A stretch of 26,413 nt of DNA. Origin: an uncultured Collinsella sp. GTDB taxonomy: Bacteria > Actinomycetota > Coriobacteriia > Coriobacteriales > Coriobacteriaceae. The notes beneath the pieces are model-generated. The model saw only the letters and a program-made list of their open reading frames with translations. It was not told the origin of the DNA and made no database searches. The translations under genes and the position numbers were made by a program. Where the stretch lies: NCBI GenBank assembly GCA_958421655.1, contig CATZMG010000028.1:1-26413 (forward strand). Direction: 5' to 3'. Positions 1 to 10,337 of the stretch are shown in pieces (position 1 is the stretch's first letter; every line of letters starts with the position of its first letter).

Positions 1-50
1 CGCGAAGTTTCCCGAGGGAAAGGCTCAGCCGCCACCCTGCGACCTACCGG
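1..50. repeat. Partial copy of a dispersed hairpin repeat at the window edge
   Basis: The first 24 bases match, with three differences, the minus-strand reading of the loop and one arm of the longer hairpin at 196-279 (shared core: cgcgaagtt, then tccgag or cccgag, then gaaagg). Similarity continues loosely into a GC-rich stretch to about position 50. This looks like one half of a second copy of the same element, cut by the window edge. Identification as a repeat family is inference from two copies. Confidence 0.45.
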
Positions 51-84
51 GGATTGCTATGACGTACGTTGGCTGAAATATTAA

Positions 85-122
85 CGTGGGCTCTGTCGTT
101 CATTCGAACGACAGAGCCCACG
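85..122. terminator. Perfect 17-bp hairpin, probable bidirectional terminator
   Basis: Arms 85-101 and 106-122 are perfectly complementary around a 4-base loop (attc). On the minus strand the hairpin is followed by TTAATATTT and on the plus strand by CTCATTTTCTATTT, so it could stop transcription in both directions. It lies about 170 bases beyond the carB stop codon and probably ends the carAB transcript, and perhaps a convergent transcript from left of the window. Confidence 0.6.
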
Positions 123-195
123 CTCATTTTCTATTTAGCCCTAGTCATCGCGCAAAGCCCCTTCGGCAGCACGCGGTGAAGCCAAGTCACCGCAG

Positions 196-279
196 GCCGG
201 GGCGGGAGGCGGACCTTTCTCTCGGAAAACTTCGCGAAGCCCAGTTTCCGAGAGAAAGTGTCCGGCTGCCGCCCCGGCC
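196..279. repeat. Long imperfect hairpin (about 33-bp arms) downstream of carB
   Basis: Arm 196-228 pairs with 245-279: the GC-rich outer part (ggccggggcgg) and the inner part (ctttctctcggaaa) are exact, broken by two mismatches and one bulged base. The loop contains ttcgcgaa, itself a palindrome. There is no T-tract on either side, so it is not a standard intrinsic terminator. A related half-copy lies at 1-50. It may be an intergenic palindromic repeat or an mRNA 3'-end stabiliser for carAB. Confidence 0.6.
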
Positions 280-291
280 GACCAGGTCACA

Positions 292-3606
<3,315 letters not shown>

Positions 3607-3607
3607 G

Positions 3608-5047
3608 TTAGTTCTCCTCGGTCTCAGCGGTCTCGGACTCAGCAAAGTTCCAGCCGGCAAGGCGGTCCTTCGCGGTGTCGATGTCCAGGTAGTTCTCCTC
3701 GCCGTCCATGAGTCGCGTAAAGGCGGTAAAGAGATAGTGGGCATCGGTGGGGCCAGGCGAGGCCTCGGGGTGGTACTGGACCGAGAAGCACGGTGCGTCG
3801 AGCAGCTGGATGCCCTCGGCGGTGCCGTCGTTGAGGTTCACATGTGTCAGGCGAATGCGACCAAAGCGCTCGTTCATCACGACCGGCGCGATTCCGCGGC
3901 GCACCCAGACGCGCAGATCTCCATCGGCCGCATGCTCGGTCTCGCCGCCGGAAAGCTCGGGGACAAGCTTGCCCAAGCTGGGGAACAGCAGGCCAAAGCC
4001 ATGGTTTTGCGCGGTGATCTCCACACGGCGGCTTACCAGGTTCATAACCGGCTGGTTGCCACCGCGGTGACCGAACTTAAGCTTTTCCATCTGGGCGCCG
4101 CAGGCCAGGCTGATCATCTGGTGACCAAGACAAATACCAAAGACCGGCACCTTGCCGATCAGCTGCTGCACCTGCTCGTAGGTCTCCACCACGGCGTCGG
4201 GGTCGCCGGGGCCATTGGACAAAAAGACGCCGTCGGGATTCATGTCGAGCACCTGCTGGGCAGGCGTGTCCCACGGCACGACGGTAAGGTCGCAGCCGGC
4301 GCGGACCAGCCCCTCCAGAATGCCGCGCTTCACACCGCAGTCGTATGCGACCACTTTGTGACGGGCAGGAGCGGCAGCCGAAAGCGCAAAGTCATGCGTG
4401 GCAGGCAGATCGGCGGCCACAAACTCGTGAGGTACGGGGCAACTTACGGTCTTGACCAGGTTCTCGCCTACCAGCGTGGGCGCTGCGGCCAGACGCTCGG
4501 CAAGCTCGTCGACGTCGAAGATCTCGGTCGAGATAATGCCCATCTTGGAACCATTGTCGCGCAGATGGCGCACCAGAGCGCGGGTGTCGACGCCCTCGAT
4601 AGCGACGATGCCATGGGCGCGCAGATACTCCGGCACGCTGACGGCCGAGCGCCAGTTAGAAGGCGTGGTGCACATGTCGCGAACGATCATGCCGCGCATG
4701 GCCGGAGCGCTCGCAGAGCGCACGGCGTCGCCGGGGAAGGCCGACTGGACGTCGGTCTCGTCGATACCGTAGTTGCCGATCTGCGGATAGGTCATGGTTA
4801 CGATTTGGCCGGCATAACTCGGGTCGGTCATGACCTCAAAGTAGCCCTCGAGCGAGGTGTTGAAGCAGACTTCGCCGGTCGCGGTACCCTCGGCGCCGCA
4901 TGCACGTCCATAAAAAATGGTCCCATCCTCAAGATACAGGATGCAGGGACCGCAGGTGCCCTTGCTGGTTTTGGCCAGCATACGCTGGCAAAGCTCGCTG
5001 GGCGCGAAGGTGCGGGCGGCAGCGCCCGCGATATGGTTGTTCGCCAT
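3608..5047 (-). CDS. carA: Carbamoyl-phosphate synthase small subunit (glutamine amidotransferase), enlarged
   Basis: Hydrolyses glutamine and passes ammonia to CarB. It is 479 aa where the family is usually 355-385. The class I amidotransferase triad is present: Cys306 in FGICLGHQ, and His426 and Glu428 in SVQYHPEASPGP. The N-terminal CarA domain begins near residue 35 (CILYLEDGTIFYG). The extra length is in three places: about 30 residues at the N-terminus, about 30 residues inserted between ITAQNHGF (344-351) and IRLTHVNLNDGT (398-409), and an acidic C-terminal tail of about 30 residues. I chose the ATG at 5047 (MANNHIAG) because GGAAGGAG sits 5 bases upstream; an ATG 7 codons earlier lies inside the leader hairpin. 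Translation is probably repressed by PyrR through the leader at 5054-5084. Confidence 0.96.
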   Translation of the reverse strand: MANNHIAGAAARTFAPSELCQRMLAKTSKGTCGPCILYLEDGTIFYGRACGAEGTATGEVCFNTSLEGYFEVMTDPSYAGQIVTMTYPQIGNYGIDETDVQSAFPGDAVRSASAPAMRGMIVRDMCTTPSNWRSAVSVPEYLRAHGIVAIEGVDTRALVRHLRDNGSKMGIISTEIFDVDELAERLAAAPTLVGENLVKTVSCPVPHEFVAADLPATHDFALSAAAPARHKVVAYDCGVKRGILEGLVRAGCDLTVVPWDTPAQQVLDMNPDGVFLSNGPGDPDAVVETYEQVQQLIGKVPVFGICLGHQMISLACGAQMEKLKFGHRGGNQPVMNLVSRRVEITAQNHGFGLLFPSLGKLVPELSGGETEHAADGDLRVWVRRGIAPVVMNERFGRIRLTHVNLNDGTAEGIQLLDAPCFSVQYHPEASPGPTDAHYLFTAFTRLMDGEENYLDIDTAKDRLAGWNFAESETAETEEN

Positions 5048-5053
5048 AATTCT

Positions 5054-5084
5054 CCTTCCCGGTCTCACAGGACCGGCTTAAAGG
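5054..5084 (-). promoter_or_regulatory. PyrR-binding RNA leader of carAB
   Basis: On the minus strand this 31-base element begins CCTTTAAGCCGGTCC and ends TGTGAGACCGGGAAGG. It follows the known PyrR binding-loop pattern: outer stem CCTT/AAGG, purine-rich internal bulge, upper stem CCGGTC/GACCGG, and a loop matching UCCNGNGAG. PyrR with UMP or UTP binds such hairpins. Here the 3' side of the outer stem is part of the Shine-Dalgarno (GGAAGGAG) of carA, and no separate terminator lies between it and the start codon. This points to translational repression rather than the Bacillus-type attenuation. The call rests on pattern matching by eye. Confidence 0.78.
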
Positions 5085-5100
5085 TGTGTAGTTAGGCCTC

Positions 5101-5116
5101 GCGGTATTGTAACCGC
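5101..5116 (-). promoter_or_regulatory. Possible carAB -10 element inside an inverted repeat
   Basis: Minus-strand TACAAT (5106-5111) is a good -10 hexamer and would start the transcript about 50 bases before carA, leaving room for the PyrR leader. It sits exactly in the loop of the inverted repeat GCGGT/ACCGC, which could be an operator. No convincing -35 hexamer is seen at 16-18 bases. Confidence 0.38.
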
Positions 5117-5206
5117 AAGTATGCCTCATGGCGTTAATTTCATCGAAATGTTTACGAAATGATAATTATGACTTTCTATGCATAATGATTTTTCTGGGAC
5201 GGGGAT

Positions 5207-5249
5207 TAAAAAATCATCCCGCGCGGGCTTGTGGCTCACGCGGGATGAT
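5207..5249 (-). terminator. Intrinsic terminator of the ABC exporter/5256-6221 unit
   Basis: Arms 5213-5223 and 5239-5249 form an 11-bp perfect stem (atcatcccgcg). Read on the minus strand it is followed by TTTTTTAATCC. It lies only 7 bases after the stop codon of the preceding gene and separates that unit from carAB. Confidence 0.8.
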
Positions 5250-5255
5250 GGCGTC

Positions 5256-6221
5256 TTACTTTTTCTTGTCCTGTTCCAGCAGTTCGGACGGTGTGCGATC
5301 GGGCTTGCCGCCGCGGAAAATCTCGCGGCCATGCAGACGATGCTCCAGGTCACGCTCGGCCTTTTCCTCGTCAATCTTGGTCTGGCTCACCACCGGATCC
5401 TCAATCAACGACGACACCGAGTTCACCTGCTTCTGAATGCGCTCGGCGATGGTGTCATCCATACTCACGATGCGCATCTTCCAGTCGATACTCGTGGCGT
5501 TGGATGAGCTCTTGGTCCACACGAACGTCAAAATGGCGCTCTGGTGGCCCCGCGCGGGGAACATGCCAAAGAAGGAATCGTGCTGAATGTTGCTATCCTC
5601 GTCGATATAGGCGTGAACGTTATACACCACGCGGTCGATCTTATCGTTGAGCAGCGCGTTGGTCGCAAGCGCCGCGGCCTGGATCTGCCCGTTGGACAGC
5701 AGCTCGAGCTCGTTGGCAGACGATGTGTCCAACACCGTCACCTCGACCGTGCCCGTACGCTCATCGGCTTCATCGACGGTAAAGTCGAGCGGGAACTGCG
5801 TAAAGCCGTTGCCCCACTCAAGGCCGCCCTTCAGCGCCGTCGAAACGGTATCGACCGAAACGCTCTCGGACAGGTTGGCGGTGTTCAGACGACGCATCAC
5901 GCCGTAGCCAATCTGCATGCCCACGATCAGCACCAAAATACCGATGACCACGGCCATCGCGGTCTTCGTAATGGTATGGCTCACCTGCGAGCCCGAAGGA
6001 TCGTCCTCGGACAGCGGGTCGATATGTTTTGCCTGGCTCGCGCGGTCCTCGCTGCGCAGCTGCGCTAGCGCCGCTTTGTCACCGCGCTTGGCCGCAGCCT
6101 CCTTCTCACGCATGCGCTCGGTACGCTTTTTGGCGAGCGTGGGATCCAAGACGCCGGATGCATCGATTTCGGAGAATAACTCCGTCACTTCTTCCGGAGT
6201 CAAAGGGTTCTTGTCAGCCAT
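5256..6221 (-). CDS. Uncharacterised membrane protein with one central TM segment
   Basis: I do not recognise the family. The 321-aa product has a charged N-terminal cytoplasmic stretch with a Lys/Arg/Glu/Ala-rich, probably helical part (residues 30-65), one hydrophobic segment at about 86-107 (TAMAVVIGILVLIVGMQIGYGVM), and a roughly 210-residue domain that should lie outside the membrane. That domain contains a recognisable alternation of beta-like stretches (GTVEVTVLDTS, VVYNVHAYIDED, AILTFVWTKS) and ends in a highly charged Lys-rich tail. There is no signal peptidase site or lipobox. The ATG at 6221 has AGGAAG 5 bases upstream. The gene starts 19 bases after the ABC exporter stop and is followed at once by a terminator, so the two are probably one transcript. 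A role linked to the exporter is possible but unproven. Confidence 0.85.
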   Translation of the reverse strand: MADKNPLTPEEVTELFSEIDASGVLDPTLAKKRTERMREKEAAAKRGDKAALAQLRSEDRASQAKHIDPLSEDDPSGSQVSHTITKTAMAVVIGILVLIVGMQIGYGVMRRLNTANLSESVSVDTVSTALKGGLEWGNGFTQFPLDFTVDEADERTGTVEVTVLDTSSANELELLSNGQIQAAALATNALLNDKIDRVVYNVHAYIDEDSNIQHDSFFGMFPARGHQSAILTFVWTKSSSNATSIDWKMRIVSMDDTIAERIQKQVNSVSSLIEDPVVSQTKIDEEKAERDLEHRLHGREIFRGGKPDRTPSELLEQDKKK

Positions 6222-6240
6222 AAACTTCCTGTCATATCAA

Positions 6241-8013
6241 TCAGTCGAGCTCGTGCGCACGCGCACCTTCGAACTGCATTCGATAGTAACGGGCATAGGT
6301 GCCGCCACGGGCGAGAAGCTCCTCGTGCGTGCCACGCTCCATAACGCGACCATGCTCAACGGTCGCAATCTCATCGGCATGCTTAATGGTCGAAAGACGG
6401 TGGGCGATGATAATCGTGGTGCGGCCGCGTGCCAGCTCTTCGAGTGACTCCTGCACCGCCTCCTCGCTCTCGTTATCCAAAGCACTCGTCGCCTCGTCCA
6501 AAATCAGGATCTTGGGGTTCTTGAGAAACACGCGCGCGATGGCAACGCGCTGCTTCTGTCCGCCCGAAAGACGGCTGCCGCGCTCGCCCACCACGGTGTC
6601 GTAGCCCTGCGGAAGCGACTCGATAAAGGCATCGATGTTGGCGCGACGGGCGGCCTCGGCGATCTCTTCTGCCGTAGCGCCCGGCTTGCCGTAGGCGATG
6701 TTCTCGCCAATCGTGCCGTCAAACAGATAGACATCCTGCTGCACCAGGCCGATGGCGCGGCGCAGGCTCTGCTGCGTCACATCGCGCACGTCCTGACCGT
6801 CGATGCTAATGGATCCGGTAGCCACGTCATAAAAGCGCGGCAGCAGCGAACAGGTCGTGGACTTGCCGCCGCCCGAAGGGCCAACCAAAGCGATGGTCTG
6901 CCCGGGCTTGATGGACAGGTCCATATGGTCGATAACGGGACGCTCGTCGGCATCGCCCTCGCCCAGCTCAACATCCTCGTAGTTAAAGCACACGTCGTGA
7001 TACTCCACGGCGCCGGCAGTCACCTGCAGATCCGTAGCGCCCGGCTTGTCCTGGATATCCGGCGCGGTCGAGAGCACCTCGTCCATACGCTTAAAGCCGG
7101 CGATAGCCTTCTGATACGTTTCAGCCGAATTGACGAGCGTCTCAAGCGGCGTGCAGAACAGCGAAATATAGAGTGCAAAGGTCGCCATATCGACCGCCTG
7201 CAGCTGTCCCTGGGCGACCAGCCAGCCGCCCAGCAGTACCACGATCACATAGAGCACACCCGAGAGCAGGCCATACGTCGCGGTATAGACGCCCATGGCG
7301 TGATACATATTCTCCTTGGACGAAAGATAGCGATTGTTTGAGGCGCGGAACTTGAAGCGTTCGGTCTCCTCATTGGCAAAGCTCTTGACCACGCGCATGC
7401 CCGCCAGCGAATCCTGCAGCTGCGCATTGATGCCGCTGATCTTTTTGCGGTTGTCGCTAAAGACCTCGCGCATGCGCATGTTCTGCCAAAACATGATGAC
7501 CGCAAACGCTGCCGTCACCACGGCCATGGCGAGTGCCAGCACCGGGGCGATGGTAAAGAGGATCACAAACGAGCCGATGATCTCGATGCCGCAGATGATG
7601 ATCCACTCGGGCACGTGGTGCGCCGCCTCGCAGATATCGAACAGGTCGTTGACCACGCGGCTCATCATGTCGCCCGAGCTGTTGCGGTCGAAGTACGCAA
7701 AGCTAAAGCGCTCATACTGGTCAAACAGGTCCTCGCGCATCTTGGACTCCATGCGCGCGCCCATCACGTGACCCCAATAGCTCACAAAGTAGCGGCAAGC
7801 GCAGCGGACGGCATACATCAGCACCAAGCCCACCGCGATCATGCCGAGCGCCTGCATAATGGCAGCCTGACCCTGAGTAAACAGCCCACCGGTCAAATTG
7901 CGCAGGATAATGGGGAACGCCAGGTCAATGGCGGCAAGCACCAGAGCACAAACAGTATCAGCAACAAAAAGCCCCATCTGGGGCTCGTAATACGAAAGAA
8001 ACCTCTTAAACAT
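6241..8013 (-). CDS. ABC exporter, fused membrane and ATPase domains
   Basis: The 590-aa product is a half-transporter of the MsbA/BmrA/LmrA exporter type that should act as a homodimer in the cytoplasmic membrane. Six TM segments fall within residues 15-300. The nucleotide-binding domain has Walker A GPSGGGKST at 378-386, Q-loop LVQQD at 423-427, signature LSGGQ at 482-486, Walker B ILILDE at 502-507, and the switch His538 in AHRLST. The substrate cannot be told from sequence (lipid, peptide or drug are all possible). I chose the ATG at 8013 (MFKRFLSYYEP) because it matches the usual N-terminus of the family and has AAGGTG upstream. An in-frame ATG at 8112, with a stronger AGGAGGG site, would add 33 basic residues (see findings). 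Confidence 0.9.
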   Translation of the reverse strand: MFKRFLSYYEPQMGLFVADTVCALVLAAIDLAFPIILRNLTGGLFTQGQAAIMQALGMIAVGLVLMYAVRCACRYFVSYWGHVMGARMESKMREDLFDQYERFSFAYFDRNSSGDMMSRVVNDLFDICEAAHHVPEWIIICGIEIIGSFVILFTIAPVLALAMAVVTAAFAVIMFWQNMRMREVFSDNRKKISGINAQLQDSLAGMRVVKSFANEETERFKFRASNNRYLSSKENMYHAMGVYTATYGLLSGVLYVIVVLLGGWLVAQGQLQAVDMATFALYISLFCTPLETLVNSAETYQKAIAGFKRMDEVLSTAPDIQDKPGATDLQVTAGAVEYHDVCFNYEDVELGEGDADERPVIDHMDLSIKPGQTIALVGPSGGGKSTTCSLLPRFYDVATGSISIDGQDVRDVTQQSLRRAIGLVQQDVYLFDGTIGENIAYGKPGATAEEIAEAARRANIDAFIESLPQGYDTVVGERGSRLSGGQKQRVAIARVFLKNPKILILDEATSALDNESEEAVQESLEELARGRTTIIIAHRLSTIKHADEIATVEHGRVMERGTHEELLARGGTYARYYRMQFEGARAHELD

Positions 8014-8060
8014 AATCACCTTACGCGGTTTTACCAAACCGCGTTTCGTCTCGACGCTGC

Positions 8061-8158
8061 AAGTGCTCCATTTGGACAATCTGGCCTTCAATCGTCGGTC
8101 GCGTATATCCATACGCTTCCCTCCTCTTTTAGGCCACCTTGTCTCAAATGGAGCACTT
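8061..8158. repeat. 14-bp inverted repeat upstream of the ABC exporter
   Basis: aagtgctccatttg at 8061-8074 is repeated exactly as its reverse complement at 8145-8158, 70 bases apart. It flanks the upstream candidate start codon (8110-8112) and its Shine-Dalgarno. It could be a paired operator, a long-range stem in the leader, or the ends of a small mobile remnant. Confidence 0.5.
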
Positions 8159-8197
8159 TCGCTGACTTACACAAACCTGCGGGATCATCCCCGCTCG

Positions 8198-8893
8198 TTA
8201 AAGCTCCGCTCCGCCTAGTCGGTGCGCGATGCTATCGCAGGCCAAGGCGCCTACGACGGTCTTGGCGTCTTCGATCTTGCCGTCGAGCACGGCATCGATC
8301 AGCTCGTGCAGTGGCACCAGGTCCACGTTGACAAACTCGTCATCATCGGGGTTGGGCGCATCAAACTCGAGCTTGGTAGCCAAGTAGATGTGGATGATCT
8401 CATCGCAAAAACCGCAGGACGTGACAATCGACGTCAAAAAGCGAATACGACCGGCCCTAAAGCCCGTCTCCTCATGCAGTTCGCGCTTGGCGCAATCGAG
8501 CGGGTCCTCGCCTGGATCGAGCTTGCCGGCGGGAATCTCGACCGTCACGCGGTCGATGGCGGTGCGGTACTGACGCACCAGTACGATCTTGCCGCTCTCG
8601 GTCAGTGCCACAACGGCCGCCGCACCCGGATGGCGAACGATATCACGGGCGCTGCGGCGACCGTTGGGCAGCTCAACCTCAAGACGGTGGACGTCGAGGA
8701 TCTTGCCCTTCCAGGCGCACTCCTCCGAAAGAATCTTCTCGTGCAGCTCGACATCGTGCGGGTCGTCGTCGCCCAGCACCAGCGCCGGCTCGTCAGCGAC
8801 CTCGCCACCAGGCTCGCCCTCGGCGTGCCCATACATGCGGCTGTCCTCTTCAACGATCTGCGCATCCACGAGCTCTTCGTTCTTCTCGTCCAT
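8198..8893 (-). CDS. NUDIX hydrolase, ADP-ribose pyrophosphatase-like
   Basis: This should hydrolyse a nucleoside diphosphate linked to another group. The closest resemblance by eye is to ADP-ribose pyrophosphatases (NUDIX 'YqkG/NudF' type), because of the strand VEIPAGKLDPGED before the box and a typical C-terminal extension. The NUDIX box is complete at 123-145: G123, E129, R137, E138, E141, E142, G144. About 45 acidic, probably disordered residues precede the domain, making it 231 aa against a usual 180-210. An ATG at 8902 is also in frame, but the AGAGGA motif abuts it and is better spaced for the ATG at 8893. The gene starts 21 bases after purD, so it is probably translated from the same mRNA. 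The exact substrate is not determined. Confidence 0.88.
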   Translation of the reverse strand: MDEKNEELVDAQIVEEDSRMYGHAEGEPGGEVADEPALVLGDDDPHDVELHEKILSEECAWKGKILDVHRLEVELPNGRRSARDIVRHPGAAAVVALTESGKIVLVRQYRTAIDRVTVEIPAGKLDPGEDPLDCAKRELHEETGFRAGRIRFLTSIVTSCGFCDEIIHIYLATKLEFDAPNPDDDEFVNVDLVPLHELIDAVLDGKIEDAKTVVGALACDSIAHRLGGAEL

Positions 8894-8914
8894 CCGTCTC
8901 ATTCCTCTCGGATT

Positions 8915-10219
8915 TTAGGCATCCCAGGCGTCGCGGCCGCGCAGCGCGCGCAGGCCGATGTCGTGGCGCAGGGTCTTGCCTTCAAAATCAATCTTCTCGC
9001 AGGCCTCGTAGGCAAGGTTGCGAGCGTTCTCGAACGTGTCGCCCAGAGCGGTCACGGCAAGCACGCGGCCACCATTGGTCACGAGCTGGCCGTCCACCAC
9101 GGCAGTGCCCGCGTGGTACACGGTCACGTTCTCCATGGCCTCGGCATCGGCGATACCGGTGATGACCTTGCCCTTCTCGTAGCTGCCGGGGTAGCCCGCG
9201 CTCGTCAGGACAACGGCCACGGCCCACTCGTCGCGCCAGTCGAGCTCAATCTGATCAAGCTCGCAGTTGGCGCAGGCGAGCATGACCTCGACTAGGTCGT
9301 TCTTAAGGCGCGGCAGCACGACCTGCGTCTCGGGGTCGCCAAAGCGGGCATTGAACTCCAGCACCTTGGGCCCGGCAGGCGTGAGCATAAAGCCGCCGTA
9401 CAGGCAGCCGCGGTAGTCGATACCCTCGGCAGCGAGCTCGGCCACGGTCTGCTCCATGACCTTCACCATCGTGGCGTGCTCCTCATCGGTCACGATGGGC
9501 ACTGGGCTGTAGACGCCCATGCCGCCGGTGTTGGGGCCCTTGTCGCCCTCGAGCGCGCGCTTGTGGTCCTGCGAGGTAGCCATGGGGCGCACGGTCTTGC
9601 CGTCGGTAAAGGCCAGCAGCGAGCACTCGGGACCAACGAGCATCTCCTCGATAACCACGGTGCTGCCGGCATCGCCAAAGGTGCCGCCAAAGCACTCGCG
9701 CACGGCCTCCTCGGCCTGCTCAAGTTCGGTCGCCACGATAACGCCCTTGCCCGCGGCAAGGCCGTCGGCCTTGACGACCAGCGGGGCGCCCTGCTCGCGC
9801 ACGTAGGCGAGAGCCGAAGCCTCGTCGGTAAACGAGCCGTAGGCTGCCGTCGGGATACCGGCGCGCTCCATGAGCTGCTTGGAGAACAGCTTGGAGCCCT
9901 CCATCTGGGCGCCCTCGGCACCCGGGCCAAAGCAGGGAATACCAGCCGCGCGCACGGCGTCGGCCACGCCCGCCACGAGCGGAGCCTCGGGGCCAATTAC
10001 CACGAGTCCGCATCCGTGGCTCTGCGCAAACGCCGCCACGGCCGCAGGATCGCAGTCGTCGAGAACAACGTTCTCGCCGCAGCTCGCGGTGCCGCCGTTG
10101 CCCGGCGCAATGTAGAGCTTGCCGGCGCGCGGTGATGCTGCGAGCTTAGCTGCCAAAGCATGCTCACGGCCGCCGCTGCCCAACAACAGGATGTCGATGG
10201 TTTGAGTGTCCGCCTTCAA
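8915..10219 (-). CDS. purD: Phosphoribosylamine-glycine ligase (GAR synthetase)
   Basis: Catalyses the second step of de novo purine synthesis: phosphoribosylamine + glycine + ATP to GAR. It is 434 aa, normal for the family. Visible landmarks are the N-terminal ILLLGSGGREHALA (10-23), the GPEAPLVAGVAD segment (77-87), the ATP-grasp strand PLVVKADGLAAGKGV (146-160), GPNTGGMGVYSP, and the ADP/Mg-binding EFNARFGDPETQ. The frame is open upstream to 10387, but those codons do not look like PurD. I chose the TTG at 10219 because GGAGG lies 5 bases upstream and it places the family N-terminus correctly; no ATG is available nearby. It lies after purA with 118 bases between them that hold competing hairpins. 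Confidence 0.94.
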   Translation of the reverse strand: MKADTQTIDILLLGSGGREHALAAKLAASPRAGKLYIAPGNGGTASCGENVVLDDCDPAAVAAFAQSHGCGLVVIGPEAPLVAGVADAVRAAGIPCFGPGAEGAQMEGSKLFSKQLMERAGIPTAAYGSFTDEASALAYVREQGAPLVVKADGLAAGKGVIVATELEQAEEAVRECFGGTFGDAGSTVVIEEMLVGPECSLLAFTDGKTVRPMATSQDHKRALEGDKGPNTGGMGVYSPVPIVTDEEHATMVKVMEQTVAELAAEGIDYRGCLYGGFMLTPAGPKVLEFNARFGDPETQVVLPRLKNDLVEVMLACANCELDQIELDWRDEWAVAVVLTSAGYPGSYEKGKVITGIADAEAMENVTVYHAGTAVVDGQLVTNGGRVLAVTALGDTFENARNLAYEACEKIDFEGKTLRHDIGLRALRGRDAWDA

Positions 10220-10259
10220 GGGTGCCTCCTCTATGGATGAACGGCCCGCTCCGCGCGAG

Positions 10260-10315
10260 CCCTTTGCAAGCAAATATACCCCTCGGCCGCCCGTCCGGGC
10301 TGCAAAGGGGTATAT
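10260..10315 (-). terminator. purA-purD intergenic hairpins, possible terminator or attenuator
   Basis: Arms 10274-10283 and 10306-10315 (atatacccct) pair perfectly around an inner GCCCG/CGGGC stem. On the minus strand they are followed by TTTGCTTGC, a weak T-tract. A second perfect 9-bp pairing, 10260-10268 with 10301-10309 (ccctttgca), shares bases 10306-10309 with the first, so the two cannot fully form together. The simple reading is a weak purA terminator; an attenuator in front of purD is possible. Confidence 0.5.
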
Positions 10316-10337
10316 CGCAATAACCAAATAGTCCCGA

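Noticed and set aside
8222..9295. 357-codon plus-strand frame spanning the NUDIX and purD genes
   Set aside because: It crosses two real minus-strand genes and their junction and has no recognisable product.
10220..10337. Purine riboswitch before purD
   Set aside because: The conserved purine-aptamer core and three-way junction are not visible; only simple competing hairpins are.
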